A DNA stretch of 64,000 bases from Snodgrassella alvi wkB2 (GCF_000600005.1 NZ_CP007446.1:2382894-2446893), one strand, 5' to 3'. Positions 1 to 10,858 are shown, numbered from the stretch's first letter. Numbers and translations are program-made. Notes: generated by a model not told the origin, from the letters alone.

Positions 1-544
1 TGGTTAAAGTTGATTTACCCATACCTGACTGACCTAACAGGATTGCCCGCTCTCCCTGTAAATACTGACGCAGCTCAGCCACATTATATAAGGCACTAAT
101 ATTGATTACCTGATAACCCAGACTTTGATAAAAGGCCAATTTTTCGAGCCAAAGCTTATTTTGTAGTAAATCTGCTTTATTTAATACAATCAGTGGCGGT
201 ATATCCGCAGCCTCTGCAGCCAGTAATGCACGCTGCAATAATAATTCACTGGGAGTCGGTACAGCAGCCAGTACGATTAGCATAAGGGTAACATTGGCCG
301 CAATAAGTTTACTGCGCGTAGCATCCTGCCGGTAAAGCAGGCTGCGCCGGGGTAAATAATCCTCAATTACAGCCTGCTGCTGATTGATATGACTAATATG
401 GACTTCATCACCACAAGCAAAATCAACTCTTTTCTTTCGCGTAGTGGCTTCATAAGTTTTACCCGCATGTGTGCGCACCATGAAGCGGCGCCCGAAACTG
501 GTAATAATCTGTGCTGTTAATAATTCATTCGCAGGCTGTGCCAT
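1..544 (-). CDS. rsgA: Ribosome small subunit-dependent GTPase A (partial, 3' end outside window)
   Basis: RsgA is a late 30S ribosomal subunit assembly GTPase. About 181 N-terminal codons are visible, reading left from the ATG at 544. The order of motifs shows the family's circular permutation: an OB-fold-like N-terminus (AQIITSFGRRFMVR), then the G4 motif NKAD, then the P-loop GQSGMGKSTL close to the window edge. The rest of the GTPase domain and the zinc-binding C-terminus lie outside. The start codon is 2 nt after the stop of the M48 protease gene, so the two are probably co-transcribed. Family assignment is secure from the permuted motifs; the gene end cannot be seen. Confidence 0.93.
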   Translation of the reverse strand, partial: MAQPANELLTAQIITSFGRRFMVRTHAGKTYEATTRKKRVDFACGDEVHISHINQQQAVIEDYLPRRSLLYRQDATRSKLIAANVTLMLIVLAAVPTPSELLLQRALLAAEAADIPPLIVLNKADLLQNKLWLEKLAFYQSLGYQVINISALYNVAELRQYLQGERAILLGQSGMGKSTLT

Positions 545-546
545 TC

Positions 547-1833
547 TCAGGCTGCCTTTACGGCTGTTTGTAATGCCGCAATACGTTCCCGTGCTCCCGG
601 ATGCGAATCATAAAACCGCGAATACCATATATCGCTAACCAGACTGGAGGCATTAGTACGATAAAGTTTGGTTAAAGCATGAATCAGATCATCGGCATTT
701 GCATATTTTGCTGCAAAACGGTCTGCTTCAAATTCATTTTTACGGGACAAAACACTCGACAATGGTGAAAACGGAAAAGTAAATACAGGCAGTACAAGCA
801 TAAATAATAATAAAGCCATAGCATGACTGACTTCATGCACACCCAGACCAGTATAAAAACCAGTCTGAGGTAATAGCCAGCCCAAAACAGCAAAAACAAT
901 TAAAGCCAGTATAAAAGTAACAATCATTTGTTTGAATACATGTTTGTGGGCAAAATGACCTAACTCATGAGCCAGTACAGCCTCAACCTCACTTATCTGC
1001 ATATCTTTCAGTAAGGTATCAAAAAATACAATGCGCTTATGTTTCCCCAGACCGGTAAAATAAGCATTACCATGCCCGCTGCGTCTGGAGCCATCCATTA
1101 CAAAAATACCATCACTCTGAAAACCAGTACGCTGCAACAAGTTTTCAATCCGGGTTCGCAATGCATCATCTTTCAATAGTTCAAATTTATTGAAAAGCGG
1201 CGCAATCCATTTTGGAAAAGCCCACATCAGCAACAAGGAAAAACTGACCCATACCAGCCATACAGCCAGCCACCATGCGCCACCAAACCAGTTTGCTGCA
1301 ATCAGAATCCGCATCAGCCAGAGAATAATATACAGTAAGGGCAAGCCAACAATAATGGCTAAAAGACTACCTTTAAACTGATCAGCAATAAAAGTAGCCA
1401 TGGTCATTTTGTTAAAGCCAAATTTTGCCTCCAGACAAAAACTGCGGTACCAGGCGATCGGCCAGCCAAGAATCATATTAACCAAAGCAAACAGACCAAT
1501 AAGCACAATTCCCTGTGCAATATCGTGCTGCACCCATTTCTGACTTAAATGCGCTAATAGATCAAGACCGCCACCAAGTGTGAATATTAGCAATAAGAAT
1601 GCCTGAAACAGAATTTCATAACGAGCCAGACGCTGCTTGGCCAAAGTATAATCCGCTGCTTTTTGATGCTCTGCCAGAGACACACTTTGCACAAAAGCCG
1701 CTGGAACATGGCTACGATGTGCCAGTACAGCTTTACTTTGGCGAACAGAAAGATATAACTGACCACATATGCTGCAGATGAAAAATAATAAAAACAATAT
1801 ATAAATCGTTTGGGCAGAAAAATAAAACACCAT
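547..1833 (-). CDS. M48 family metallopeptidase (Ste24/CAAX-protease-like)
   Basis: This is an integral membrane zinc protease of 428 residues. It carries an N-terminal membrane domain with several hydrophobic segments (about residues 5-25, 75-125, 155-210), the CAAX-protease N-domain type of layout. The zinc motif HELGH is near residues 289-293 and the third ligand is in the NEFEAD motif near 365. Membership of peptidase M48 follows from those motifs and the layout; the length agrees with Ste24-type members. The likely role is membrane protein quality control or proteolysis at the membrane, but the substrate is not evident. It sits directly upstream of rsgA with 2 nt between them. All catalytic residues appear intact. 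Confidence 0.9.
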   Translation of the reverse strand: MVFYFSAQTIYILFLLFFICSICGQLYLSVRQSKAVLAHRSHVPAAFVQSVSLAEHQKAADYTLAKQRLARYEILFQAFLLLIFTLGGGLDLLAHLSQKWVQHDIAQGIVLIGLFALVNMILGWPIAWYRSFCLEAKFGFNKMTMATFIADQFKGSLLAIIVGLPLLYIILWLMRILIAANWFGGAWWLAVWLVWVSFSLLLMWAFPKWIAPLFNKFELLKDDALRTRIENLLQRTGFQSDGIFVMDGSRRSGHGNAYFTGLGKHKRIVFFDTLLKDMQISEVEAVLAHELGHFAHKHVFKQMIVTFILALIVFAVLGWLLPQTGFYTGLGVHEVSHAMALLLFMLVLPVFTFPFSPLSSVLSRKNEFEADRFAAKYANADDLIHALTKLYRTNASSLVSDIWYSRFYDSHPGARERIAALQTAVKAA

Positions 1834-2169
1834 AAAAATACTTTGTACCTGAAAATAATCATTTTAACGGAGTTTATCTGTTACTGGCTAAAAAGTGACT
1901 GAATAAACATCCTTCTATTTAAAATTAACATGATTATTTGACTGAATAATATATTATTACCGTATGTTGTCTTGTGATAATATCCGAAACTACTTACAGC
2001 ATTGCATAAAATCTATTCAATTAGAATAACTGAAATTCAGTCTGTTCTCCTAAAACTATTATTACTTTTGCCTGATTTTAGCTCTATATAGGTAAAAAAA
2101 TCAGCTTAACCTATCAGCCTTACCAGAAAGAAGCTAAAATCATATTTTATTATTAATCAAGATTAAGAT
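1834..2169. other. Divergent intergenic region (M48 protease / orn)
   Basis: This 336-base AT-rich gap separates two divergent genes and must hold both promoters. A possible -10 (GATAAT) lies near 1976. I see no RNA gene or repeat in it. Confidence 0.5.
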
Positions 2170-2718
2170 ATGCAAAACGCTAAAAATCTTGCGTGGCTGG
2201 ATATGGAAATGACCGGATTAAATCCGGATACAGACCGTATTATAGAGGTTGCCATGATCATTACCGATAGTGACCTGAATATACTCGCACAGTCTGAAGT
2301 ACTGGTAATTCATCAGCCAGACAGCATTATCGATCATATGGATAAATGGAATACCACTACGCATACCCGTACTGGTCTGGTAGATAAAGTAAAAGCTTCA
2401 ACGCTAACAGAAGCTGAGGCTGAAGAAAAATTGCTGGCTTTTATCAGTGAGTGGATACCGGAAAAAGCCTCACCAATGTGTGGCAATTCCATTCATCAGG
2501 ATCGCCGCTTTATGGTGCGCTACATGCCGCGACTGGAAGCTTACTTCCATTACCGCAATCTGGATGTTTCTACTCTTAAAGAATTAGCCAGACGCTGGAA
2601 TCCTACCATTGTCAAAGGTATAAGTAAAAAAGGTGCACATCAGGCTCTGGATGACATTAAGGAAAGCATTGAGGAAATGGCTTATTATCGCGAACACTTC
2701 TTAACAATACCTAGCTGA
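2170..2718 (+). CDS. orn: Oligoribonuclease
   Basis: Orn is a 3'-5' exonuclease of the DEDDh family that degrades 2-5 nt RNAs, including pGpG from c-di-GMP turnover. The 182-residue length equals the usual size. The acidic residues are in place: D11 and E13 in LDMEMTG, D111 in HQDRRF, H157 and D162 in HQALDDI. The ATG at 2170 starts the protein at the position expected for the family. It is followed 45 nt later by pgi on the same strand, so the two may share a transcript. Confidence 0.97.
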   Translation: MQNAKNLAWLDMEMTGLNPDTDRIIEVAMIITDSDLNILAQSEVLVIHQPDSIIDHMDKWNTTTHTRTGLVDKVKASTLTEAEAEEKLLAFISEWIPEKASPMCGNSIHQDRRFMVRYMPRLEAYFHYRNLDVSTLKELARRWNPTIVKGISKKGAHQALDDIKESIEEMAYYREHFLTIPS

Positions 2719-2763
2719 TTTTGTATACTGCCCTATTTATCTTTGCTGAAATTAATTCCGGTT

Positions 2764-4425
2764 ATGATCAATCCGTCCTGCCCCATTAATCAGACAGCCA
2801 TTTGGGCACAATTGCATCAGCATCAGCGCAGCACCCGTTTCTTGCATATGCGCGACTTATTCCGTCAGCAACCGGATCGTTTTGCACAAATGCATGAACA
2901 ATTAAATGGTCTGTTACTGGATTACAGCAAAAACCGTATTACTGAAGATACGCTTGCATTACTGATTGAGCTGGCCAATATTGCAGATGTACGTGGCTGG
3001 ACTGACAAAATGCGCCGCGGTGATAAAATTAATGTTAGCGAAAATCGTGCCGTATTACATACAGCACTCAGGCTACCGCCGCATGCTGAAGTGTATGTTG
3101 ATGATCATAATATCGTACCAGATATCCATCGGGAACTGGAACGAGCCTACCACTTTGCCGAATCAGTGCGCAATGGTGAATATACCGGAGCTGGTAATGA
3201 ACGTATTACGGATATTATTAATATAGGTATTGGCGGATCTCATCTTGGTCCGGAAATGGTGACACTGGCCTTACGTCCGTTTCAGCAAACTGGTCTGAAT
3301 ATTCATTATGTTGCCAATGTTGACGGCGCCAACCTGATTCAAGTATTAAATAAAGTTAACCCGGCCACAACCATTTTTATCATTGCTAGCAAATCCTTTA
3401 CTACACCTGAAACTTTGCTGAATGCACAAACCGCACGTAATTGGTTTTTACAACAGGGAATGAGTGAAGCTGATATCAGCCGCCATTTTATAGCGATAAC
3501 CAGTGCTGTTGATAAAGCACAGGCTTTTGGTATCACTTCGGATCATACATTCTCCATGTTTGACTGGGTAGGCGGCCGCTACTCTGTTTGGTCAACTATT
3601 GGATTATCAGTTATTTGTGCCATTGGTAAAGAAAATTTTCAGGATTTTCTTGCTGGCGGCAGAGCAATGGATGAACATTTTTTTCATGCACCGCTAAGAC
3701 ATAATATTCCGGTTTTACTCGGACTGATCGGATTGTGGTATCACACCTTTTATACCACAACCAGCCATGCAATCATTCCTTATGACCACGGACTGCGCCG
3801 TCTGGCTGCGCACTTGCAGCAGCTGGACATGGAAAGTAATGGAAAACAGGTAAGCCGTTATGGAGAACGGCTGGACTTTGATACTGGTCCGATAATCTGG
3901 GGTGAGGAAGGTGTTAACTGCCAGCATGCTTTTTTTCAATTACTGCATCAGGGACCACGACTGATTTCTTCCGATTTTATTGTTCCAGTTAACAGTTTTT
4001 ATCATGTCAGTACCCAGCATAAAGTTCTTGTTGCTAATGCCTTTGCTCAAACTGAAGCACTTATGCGTGGCAAAACACTGGCGGAAGCTTATGCCGAATT
4101 AATTCATCTGGATAACAAATCACGCGATATTATGGCTCCGCAAAAAGTATTTCCGGGTAATCAGCCATCTAATACACTCTTAATAGATGAAATTAACCCG
4201 TTTAATCTGGGTATGCTGCTGGCCATGTATGAACATAAAGTATTTGTACAGGGTGTAATCTGGGGAATTAATTCATTCGATCAGTGGGGTGTAGAGTACG
4301 GAAAAGTTCTGGCTAAAAATATTGAACCGGAATTAAGTACTAATGATTCGCTACACCATGATGCTTCAACTAACGGCCTCATTGACTATTTCAGAAAACA
4401 TCACCATGACACAAACCTTAATTGA
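2764..4425 (+). CDS. pgi: Glucose-6-phosphate isomerase
   Basis: Pgi interconverts glucose 6-phosphate and fructose 6-phosphate in the cytoplasm. The protein has about 553 residues from ATG 2764; an in-frame TTG at 2743 would add 7, but the ATG start gives the usual Neisseriaceae length. Visible signatures are GIGGSHLGPEM, GGRYSVWSTIGL and, near the C-terminus, the PGI signature GINSFDQWGVEYGK with the catalytic lysine. The 3' end overlaps pncC by 20 nt, implying translational coupling. Neither start candidate has a strong Shine-Dalgarno sequence. Confidence 0.97.
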   Translation: MINPSCPINQTAIWAQLHQHQRSTRFLHMRDLFRQQPDRFAQMHEQLNGLLLDYSKNRITEDTLALLIELANIADVRGWTDKMRRGDKINVSENRAVLHTALRLPPHAEVYVDDHNIVPDIHRELERAYHFAESVRNGEYTGAGNERITDIINIGIGGSHLGPEMVTLALRPFQQTGLNIHYVANVDGANLIQVLNKVNPATTIFIIASKSFTTPETLLNAQTARNWFLQQGMSEADISRHFIAITSAVDKAQAFGITSDHTFSMFDWVGGRYSVWSTIGLSVICAIGKENFQDFLAGGRAMDEHFFHAPLRHNIPVLLGLIGLWYHTFYTTTSHAIIPYDHGLRRLAAHLQQLDMESNGKQVSRYGERLDFDTGPIIWGEEGVNCQHAFFQLLHQGPRLISSDFIVPVNSFYHVSTQHKVLVANAFAQTEALMRGKTLAEAYAELIHLDNKSRDIMAPQKVFPGNQPSNTLLIDEINPFNLGMLLAMYEHKVFVQGVIWGINSFDQWGVEYGKVLAKNIEPELSTNDSLHHDASTNGLIDYFRKHHHDTNLN

Positions 4426-4879
4426 CATTACCACCAAACTGGATGAATTGGGACATACGGTAACCTGTGCCGAATCATGTACCGGGGGCTTGTTGGCAGC
4501 AGAACTAACTCGCCTGCCGGGTAGTTCAAATTGGTTTAATATGGGCTATGTCACTTATAGCAATCAGGCAAAAAAACAGTTACTTAATGTTAACGAAACA
4601 ACTTTGCGCCATTATGGAGCTGTTAGTGAGGAATGTGTACGCGAAATGGCACTAGGTGCTCTGATTAATTCGAAAGCAAATTATGCTATTTCGATTTCCG
4701 GTATTGCCGGGCCAACTGGAGGAAGTGCCGAAAAACCAGTTGGTACAGTATGGTTCGGGCTGGCAACCAAACAGCGTATCTGGGCTAAAAATTATCAGTT
4801 TAACGGTAATAGAGATACAATCCGCACTCAGGCTGTGGAATATGCTTTGCGTTTTTTACGTCAATATTTATACCGTTAA
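4406..4879 (+). CDS. pncC: CinA C-terminal family nicotinamide-nucleotide amidohydrolase
   Basis: PncC deamidates nicotinamide mononucleotide in the pyridine nucleotide salvage cycle. This 157-residue protein is the stand-alone CinA C-terminal domain; the N-terminal MoCF-like domain of full CinA is absent, as in E. coli PncC. The AESCTGG motif near residues 22-28 and the SGIAGPTGG motif are both present. I chose ATG 4406 because the longer reading to 4343 only adds residues overlapping pgi that do not resemble the family. It overlaps the end of pgi by 20 nt and ends before a bidirectional terminator. Confidence 0.92.
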   Translation: MTQTLIDITTKLDELGHTVTCAESCTGGLLAAELTRLPGSSNWFNMGYVTYSNQAKKQLLNVNETTLRHYGAVSEECVREMALGALINSKANYAISISGIAGPTGGSAEKPVGTVWFGLATKQRIWAKNYQFNGNRDTIRTQAVEYALRFLRQYLYR

Positions 4880-4920
4880 ACCAGACTGTATACGTTATCA
4901 GAATCCAGCAGATAAAATAA

Positions 4921-4954
4921 AACTGACCGGTTTTTCACAGCCGGTCAGTTTTTC
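4921..4954. terminator. Bidirectional Rho-independent terminator (pncC / amtB)
   Basis: A perfect 10-bp stem, AACTGACCGG paired with CCGGTCAGTT, is followed by T-rich sequence on both strands. It lies between the convergent pncC and amtB genes and probably ends both transcripts. Confidence 0.9.
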
Positions 4955-4984
4955 ATTTCAAACAGAATTGAGAATCAACCATAC

Positions 4985-6310
4985 TTATTCAATACGTTCA
5001 CCATGGATACTCACATCCATACCTTCGCGTTCTGAATCATGATCAATACGTAAACCGCGACATACAATTGCCACAATTTTAAGAATAAGATAAGTCATAA
5101 TTACGCTGTATACAATTGTAATAGCCACATCTTTAATCTGAGCCAGCAGTTGACTACCTAAAGTCGCCTCACCGCCAAAAATGGCGTTACTGAACAGCAA
5201 ACCAGTTAAAATTGAACCAACGATACCGCCAAAGCCATGAATACCAAAGGCATCAAGCGAATCATCATAACCAAATCTGCGTTTTAAATACACTGCGGCA
5301 AAATAAGCAGCAACAGCTGTCAATACTCCGATTACCAATGCAGCCTGTGGACCGACAAACCCGGCAGCAGGTGTAATGCCTACCAGACCGGACACCGCAC
5401 CAGAAGCCATACCCAATGCAGAAGGTTTATGTCCTGCCAGTTTTTCACATAACATCCATGTTAATGCTGCTGAAGCTGCTGCTATCTGAGTCACAGCCAT
5501 AGCCATACCGGCAGAAGCATCCGCAGCACCAGCTGAACCGGCATTAAAACCAAACCAGCCAACCCATAACATCGCAGCACCGGTTAGAGTAAGTACCATA
5601 TTATGTGGTGCCATTACATCTTTACCGTACCCCAGACGTTTACCAATCACCAGTGCAGCTACCAGTCCGGCAACACCGGCATTAATGTGCACAACCGTTC
5701 CGCCGGCAAAATCCAGAACCGGAGTTTGTGTATCACTCATAAAGCCCCCGCCCCAGACCCAGTGACATACCGGCGCATAAACACAAGTAACCCAAAAACC
5801 GGAAAATAACAATAAGGCTGAAAATTTCAGACGTTCGGCAAAAGCACCTGTTACAATAGCCGTAGATATAATGGCGAAGGTCATTTGAAAAAACATGAAT
5901 ACTGATTCAGGAACAGTACCATCTCCATTAACAATAGTAGTCATTTCTCTGGTTTTATCCAGCCCCATACCACCAAGCATAAATCGATCCAAACCACCAA
6001 TAAATGAATTACCCGGGGTAAAAGCTAACGAATAGCCTATTATCATCCACAGCACACTCACCAGCGCAGCAACGACAAAGCTGTGCATCATGGTACCCAA
6101 TACATTTTTTTTTCGTACCATTCCGCCATAAAACAATGCCAGACCCGGAACAGTCATCAGCAAAACCAGTACGGCAGAAGTCATTACCCATGCTGTATTA
6201 CCTGCATTTATCTCTGACAGCGGTCGCCACCATCCGGACAAATCAGCAGCCAGTAGCGGCAATGGTAATAACAGAGCTGTCATTACTACACATTTATCAA
6301 TCAACTTCAT
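4985..6310 (-). CDS. amtB: Ammonium transporter AmtB
   Basis: AmtB is the trimeric inner-membrane ammonium channel. The 441-residue protein begins with a signal-peptide-like segment (cleavage plausible after LLAA), then hydrophobic segments consistent with 11 helices. The two pore histidines are visible in VVHINAG and GIHGFGG. It follows glnK by 30 nt on the same strand, the classic glnK-amtB operon in which PII plugs the channel when nitrogen is plentiful. No residue loss is seen. It shares a terminator with pncC. Confidence 0.97.
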   Translation of the reverse strand: MKLIDKCVVMTALLLPLPLLAADLSGWWRPLSEINAGNTAWVMTSAVLVLLMTVPGLALFYGGMVRKKNVLGTMMHSFVVAALVSVLWMIIGYSLAFTPGNSFIGGLDRFMLGGMGLDKTREMTTIVNGDGTVPESVFMFFQMTFAIISTAIVTGAFAERLKFSALLLFSGFWVTCVYAPVCHWVWGGGFMSDTQTPVLDFAGGTVVHINAGVAGLVAALVIGKRLGYGKDVMAPHNMVLTLTGAAMLWVGWFGFNAGSAGAADASAGMAMAVTQIAAASAALTWMLCEKLAGHKPSALGMASGAVSGLVGITPAAGFVGPQAALVIGVLTAVAAYFAAVYLKRRFGYDDSLDAFGIHGFGGIVGSILTGLLFSNAIFGGEATLGSQLLAQIKDVAITIVYSVIMTYLILKIVAIVCRGLRIDHDSEREGMDVSIHGERIE

Positions 6311-6340
6311 TGTATTTCCCTTAATAATTATTCAGATTAT

Positions 6341-7215
<875 letters not shown>

Positions 7216-8058
7216 ATGCTAATTTGCAATCCGTATGAAATCGTTATCCAGGGTATGACTAATAATAATAAACGTTTTCGTCCCAGTGACTGGGCCGAGC
7301 GTTTATGCGGGATATTGTCCTCTTTTGATCAGGGACATCGTCTGTCTTATCATCAATGGGTTCGTCCTATTTTAATAGATAATATTCGTTGTGTTGCCGT
7401 TGATCGTAAACTGGAAGAAATCAGCAGTACAGCATTCAATTTTCTGATGGACTTTGCCCGTGATAACGACCTACGTATTTTGGATTGCAAATCTTTATTA
7501 GAAGAGCAGGAACATAAACAAATTACACTCACCGATGCTGTATCTCAGAAAAATGCAGAAACAACACAAACACAATTAAATACAATTCAAACAGAAATAG
7601 AAACAGAACCACAGGTTCCGGTTAATCAATTACGTGAACTGACTCCTGCAGATATTAGTTCTGCTTTTGCAGCTTTGCATCTGTTACATCCCAATATTCG
7701 TGATATAGCTCAGTTTCAAGATATGGTAAAAATTCAGCAGACCGAAGGTTATCGTCTTTTGGGGATATTTGAAGAAGGTAAACAGAATGCCGTGACCGTT
7801 TGTGGCTTTCGAATTGTGACTAACTTTGCTTCTGGACGCCATATCCATATTGATGATTTAGCCAGCCTTCATTTACCCATAGCTGATGAGCAGGCTAGCC
7901 AGATTTTCGAAACATTGAAAACAATTGCAATAAATGAACACTGTAACAGTATTCATGCTGATTCAAATGTATCTTCGGATAGTAGCAATATGCATCATTT
8001 ATATCTGAAAAACGGTTTTACGTTATGCAGCCATAAATTCAGCCAAAAACTTGATTAA
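7216..8058 (+). CDS. DUF3579 domain fused to a GNAT-like acetyltransferase domain
   Basis: The 280-residue protein has two parts. Residues about 8-100 match the small betaproteobacterial DUF3579 pattern (IQGMTNNNKRFRPSDWAERL, then CVAVDRKL and FLMDFARDNDLRI). A polar, Gln/Thr-rich linker runs from about 105 to 140. Residues 140-280 read as a GNAT N-acetyltransferase fold: an LTPADI start, a QTEGYRLLGIFE strand, an IHIDDLASL strand and a C-terminal YLKNGFTLCSHKF. DUF3579 proteins are usually about 100 residues and free-standing, so the fusion stands out. The acetyl-CoA loop is not a clean R-x-x-G-x-G/A, so catalytic activity is uncertain. It stands alone between a divergent gap and a terminator. 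Confidence 0.7.
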   Translation: MLICNPYEIVIQGMTNNNKRFRPSDWAERLCGILSSFDQGHRLSYHQWVRPILIDNIRCVAVDRKLEEISSTAFNFLMDFARDNDLRILDCKSLLEEQEHKQITLTDAVSQKNAETTQTQLNTIQTEIETEPQVPVNQLRELTPADISSAFAALHLLHPNIRDIAQFQDMVKIQQTEGYRLLGIFEEGKQNAVTVCGFRIVTNFASGRHIHIDDLASLHLPIADEQASQIFETLKTIAINEHCNSIHADSNVSSDSSNMHHLYLKNGFTLCSHKFSQKLD

Positions 8059-8079
8059 ATAACATTTTCAAAACATATA

Positions 8080-8112
8080 AAAATACAGGATATTTCATAT
8101 CCTGTATTTTTA
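8080..8112. terminator. Terminator after the DUF3579-GNAT gene, facing rpoH
   Basis: A perfect 13-bp stem (left arm AAAATACAGGATA, right arm its complement) with a 5-nt loop is followed by T residues. It lies between convergent genes and may serve both. Confidence 0.88.
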
Positions 8113-8216
8113 TCAGCTATTAAGATAGTAAATTTATCTTCAATTAATTTGTTTTTAAAAATACTACAAATCAGATTGAATTTATTTTCATATTTCTGAA
8201 TAGAACGATATAAATC

Positions 8217-9065
8217 TCATTCTTTTTCAGCAAGATAGCCACGTAATTTCTGCATAGCTTTGGCTTCAATCTGGCGGATACGCTCTGCAGATACACCATA
8301 TTCACCAGCCAGGTCATGCAAGGTTAATCCACCATCATCTGCCAGCCAGCGACTTTCAACAATATGCCGACTGCGATCATCCAGTTTGGCCAGCGCATTC
8401 TGCAAACCTTCTGTCTGCAAAGTGTAATGCGCCTGCTGTGCCAGTACTTGTGTTGGTTCTGTAGTACTGTCAGTCAGCCAGTCTATTGGTGCAAAATTAT
8501 CATCATCATCATTTTCTGCCAGCAGCGACATGTCCTTACCTGTCATCCGCTGTTCCATTTCCAGAACTTCAGACAGTTTCACACCTAAATCATCAGCAAT
8601 CGACTGTGCTTCTTTGTTACTTAACGCAGCCATAGATTTGCGCATACTGCGTAAATTGAAGAATAATTTACGCTGTGGTTTAGTAGTAGCTACACGCACC
8701 AAACGCCAGTTACGTAAAATAAATTCATGTATTTCAGCTTTAATCCAATGTACCGCAAACGAAAATAAACGTACGCCACGACTTGGCTGAAAGCGTTTTA
8801 CCGCTTTCATCAAACCAATATTGCCTTCCTGAATCAAATCAGCCTGATTCAGACCATAACCATCATAACCACGAGCAATAGAAACCACTACACGCAAGTG
8901 GGACAAAATCAGTTTTTTTGCAGCCTCTAAATCCCCTTCGGTCTGGCGTACCGCTAAATCCTGTTCTTCCTCGGGAGAAAGCATAGGAATATTGTTTACG
9001 GTATGAATGTATTGCTCCAAACTACCATGCCCGGTCAGCACGGGTAATGCAAAAGCGGTATTCAT
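8217..9065 (-). CDS. rpoH: RNA polymerase sigma-32 factor
   Basis: RpoH directs RNA polymerase to heat-shock promoters. The 282-residue protein has sigma-70 region 2 at about residues 50-125 and the diagnostic RpoH box QRKLFFNLR just after it. Region 4 ends in the helix-turn-helix LAGEYGVSAERIRQIEAKAMQKLR. The start at 9065 places the conserved LPVLTGHGSLEQYI segment close to the N-terminus, as in other members. It is likely monocistronic, with its own promoter in the 230-base gap behind it. Regulation by mRNA folding is known in enterics but I could not assess it here. Confidence 0.96.
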   Translation of the reverse strand: MNTAFALPVLTGHGSLEQYIHTVNNIPMLSPEEEQDLAVRQTEGDLEAAKKLILSHLRVVVSIARGYDGYGLNQADLIQEGNIGLMKAVKRFQPSRGVRLFSFAVHWIKAEIHEFILRNWRLVRVATTKPQRKLFFNLRSMRKSMAALSNKEAQSIADDLGVKLSEVLEMEQRMTGKDMSLLAENDDDDNFAPIDWLTDSTTEPTQVLAQQAHYTLQTEGLQNALAKLDDRSRHIVESRWLADDGGLTLHDLAGEYGVSAERIRQIEAKAMQKLRGYLAEKE

Positions 9066-9295
9066 GCCTGTCCTTTCTCTGTGTGCCCAGCTATTTAATT
9101 ATTTTTCGTTCCCTACAATAACACATTGTTTATTTCAGGAAAACCAATTAATAACTGAGTTAATAATTTATCATTGTAATTAAAATATTAATGTACTTCA
9201 ATTACTATTTATGATTTGTTCATTATAGGAAAAATAATGTATATTTAAAATTTTGATTGTATAAATTTATCATTATACACATTAGTTTAGTTTAT

Positions 9296-10858
9296 TCAAT
9301 GGCGATAATGTCCATAAATACCTAGCATTAACAGTAAAAACAGACTGATCAAAGCCAAAGGCCAGCTGCTTCCGAGTCGCATATAAGGTGTACTACCTTT
9401 ATAACCGGATATTTCACCTTCTAATACAGATGCAGTATCAGGTTTAAGTTGTGCCACAACTTTCCCTTTAGGATTAATAATTGCAGTCATTCCTGTATTG
9501 GTTGCACGAACCATATAGCGCCCTGTTTCTAATGCACGTGCCTGAGATTGCTGTAATTGCTGCTGCATAGCATGTGACTTTCCATACCAGGCCATATTGC
9601 TTACATTTGCCAGTAAACTCGCCTGTTTGGCTGTAGCAATTAGTTCATCTCCAAAACCATCTTCATAACAGATATTAAATGCAATATGCTGATTAGCCAG
9701 TTGTAAAGGCATTTGTCCTATGCCACCACCAGAAAAACCGACCAGTGGCATGTCCATCTTACTATATAGCCAGCCCAGTAAAGCCGGAAAAGGAATATAC
9801 TCACCAAACGGAACCAGATGATTTTTTGCATAGAAAGGCAATCCGGCTGTTACAGGAGTAGCTGTAAAATTAATCACTGCATTTTGATAACCGGTTCCAT
9901 CTGCCGTATATTGCGGAATACCCACGGCGAGTGCAGAACCATGGCTGCGTGCAAGCTGAGTAAATTCATCTAATAGTTCAGCAGGCATATCCTGACGCAT
10001 TACCGGAATCGCTGTTTCTGGCAAAATAACAATATCTGCATGGGTACTGGCTATCTGGTCAAGATAACGTTGTAAGGTTGGCTGTAGTGACCGTTCATCC
10101 CATTTTAATGACTGTGGAATATTGCCTTGTGCCAGAGCAATCCTGGCATGAGTGCCATCTGACTGTGTAAAGTGAAACTGTAATAATATCGCTCCAACCA
10201 ACCATACACCTATTAATGCAACACCACAGCTAATCTTTGCTCTCCAACTTTTTGCCAGTACCAACTCAGCCAACCAGGCACCACTGGCTACAGTAACCAG
10301 TGTAACCAGAAAAATACCACCTACTGGTGCATAACCGGCCAGAGCCGAATCTGCTATTTGGCTATAACCCCAGATGCCCCAGCCAAAACCTGTTAGTGCA
10401 CGTTCACGGACAAATTCAGCCAGACACCATAACAAAGGTAATACAATAGTATGGCAAATAGTGCCTGAAAACCTGAACTTACCCAGTAACCAGAATACTA
10501 TAGCAGGATAAATGGCCAAATAAGCAGGTAATATCAATGTCAGCGGCCAAGCCCAAATTTGCGCTAATCCGGCAATATCATGTAAAGCAATATCTATCCA
10601 GTAGAGTAATGATGTATATGCGGTTAATGCCCACAGATAGACTGTCCTGATACGCCATTGTGGCCGTACACTCTGCAAAATCAGCAATAACGCCAGTAAA
10701 ACTGGTAATAGCCAATAATGATAATAAGGAGCAAAGGTAAATGGTACCAGAACCGCAGATATGAATAATAACGGCCAGTACACCCATGCTTTAGCTAAAA
10801 TAGCATGACATTTCATAGCAGAAGAATGTTGTGCAGCTATCACCGGTTGAGCAGTCAC
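9296..10858 (-). CDS. lnt: Apolipoprotein N-acyltransferase
   Basis: Lnt adds the third acyl chain to bacterial lipoproteins at the inner membrane. The 520-residue protein has an N-terminal block of membrane helices (about 25-225) followed by a periplasmic nitrilase-like domain. The catalytic triad is visible as E281 in ILPETAIP, K345 in YAKNHLVPFGEYIP and C397 in FNICYEDGFGD, with one membrane helix near the C-terminus. Its place after ybeY-corC follows the widely conserved ybeZ-ybeY-corC-lnt order, but a 230-base gap with a likely terminator separates it here. Confidence 0.95.
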   Translation of the reverse strand: MTAQPVIAAQHSSAMKCHAILAKAWVYWPLLFISAVLVPFTFAPYYHYWLLPVLLALLLILQSVRPQWRIRTVYLWALTAYTSLLYWIDIALHDIAGLAQIWAWPLTLILPAYLAIYPAIVFWLLGKFRFSGTICHTIVLPLLWCLAEFVRERALTGFGWGIWGYSQIADSALAGYAPVGGIFLVTLVTVASGAWLAELVLAKSWRAKISCGVALIGVWLVGAILLQFHFTQSDGTHARIALAQGNIPQSLKWDERSLQPTLQRYLDQIASTHADIVILPETAIPVMRQDMPAELLDEFTQLARSHGSALAVGIPQYTADGTGYQNAVINFTATPVTAGLPFYAKNHLVPFGEYIPFPALLGWLYSKMDMPLVGFSGGGIGQMPLQLANQHIAFNICYEDGFGDELIATAKQASLLANVSNMAWYGKSHAMQQQLQQSQARALETGRYMVRATNTGMTAIINPKGKVVAQLKPDTASVLEGEISGYKGSTPYMRLGSSWPLALISLFLLLMLGIYGHYRH

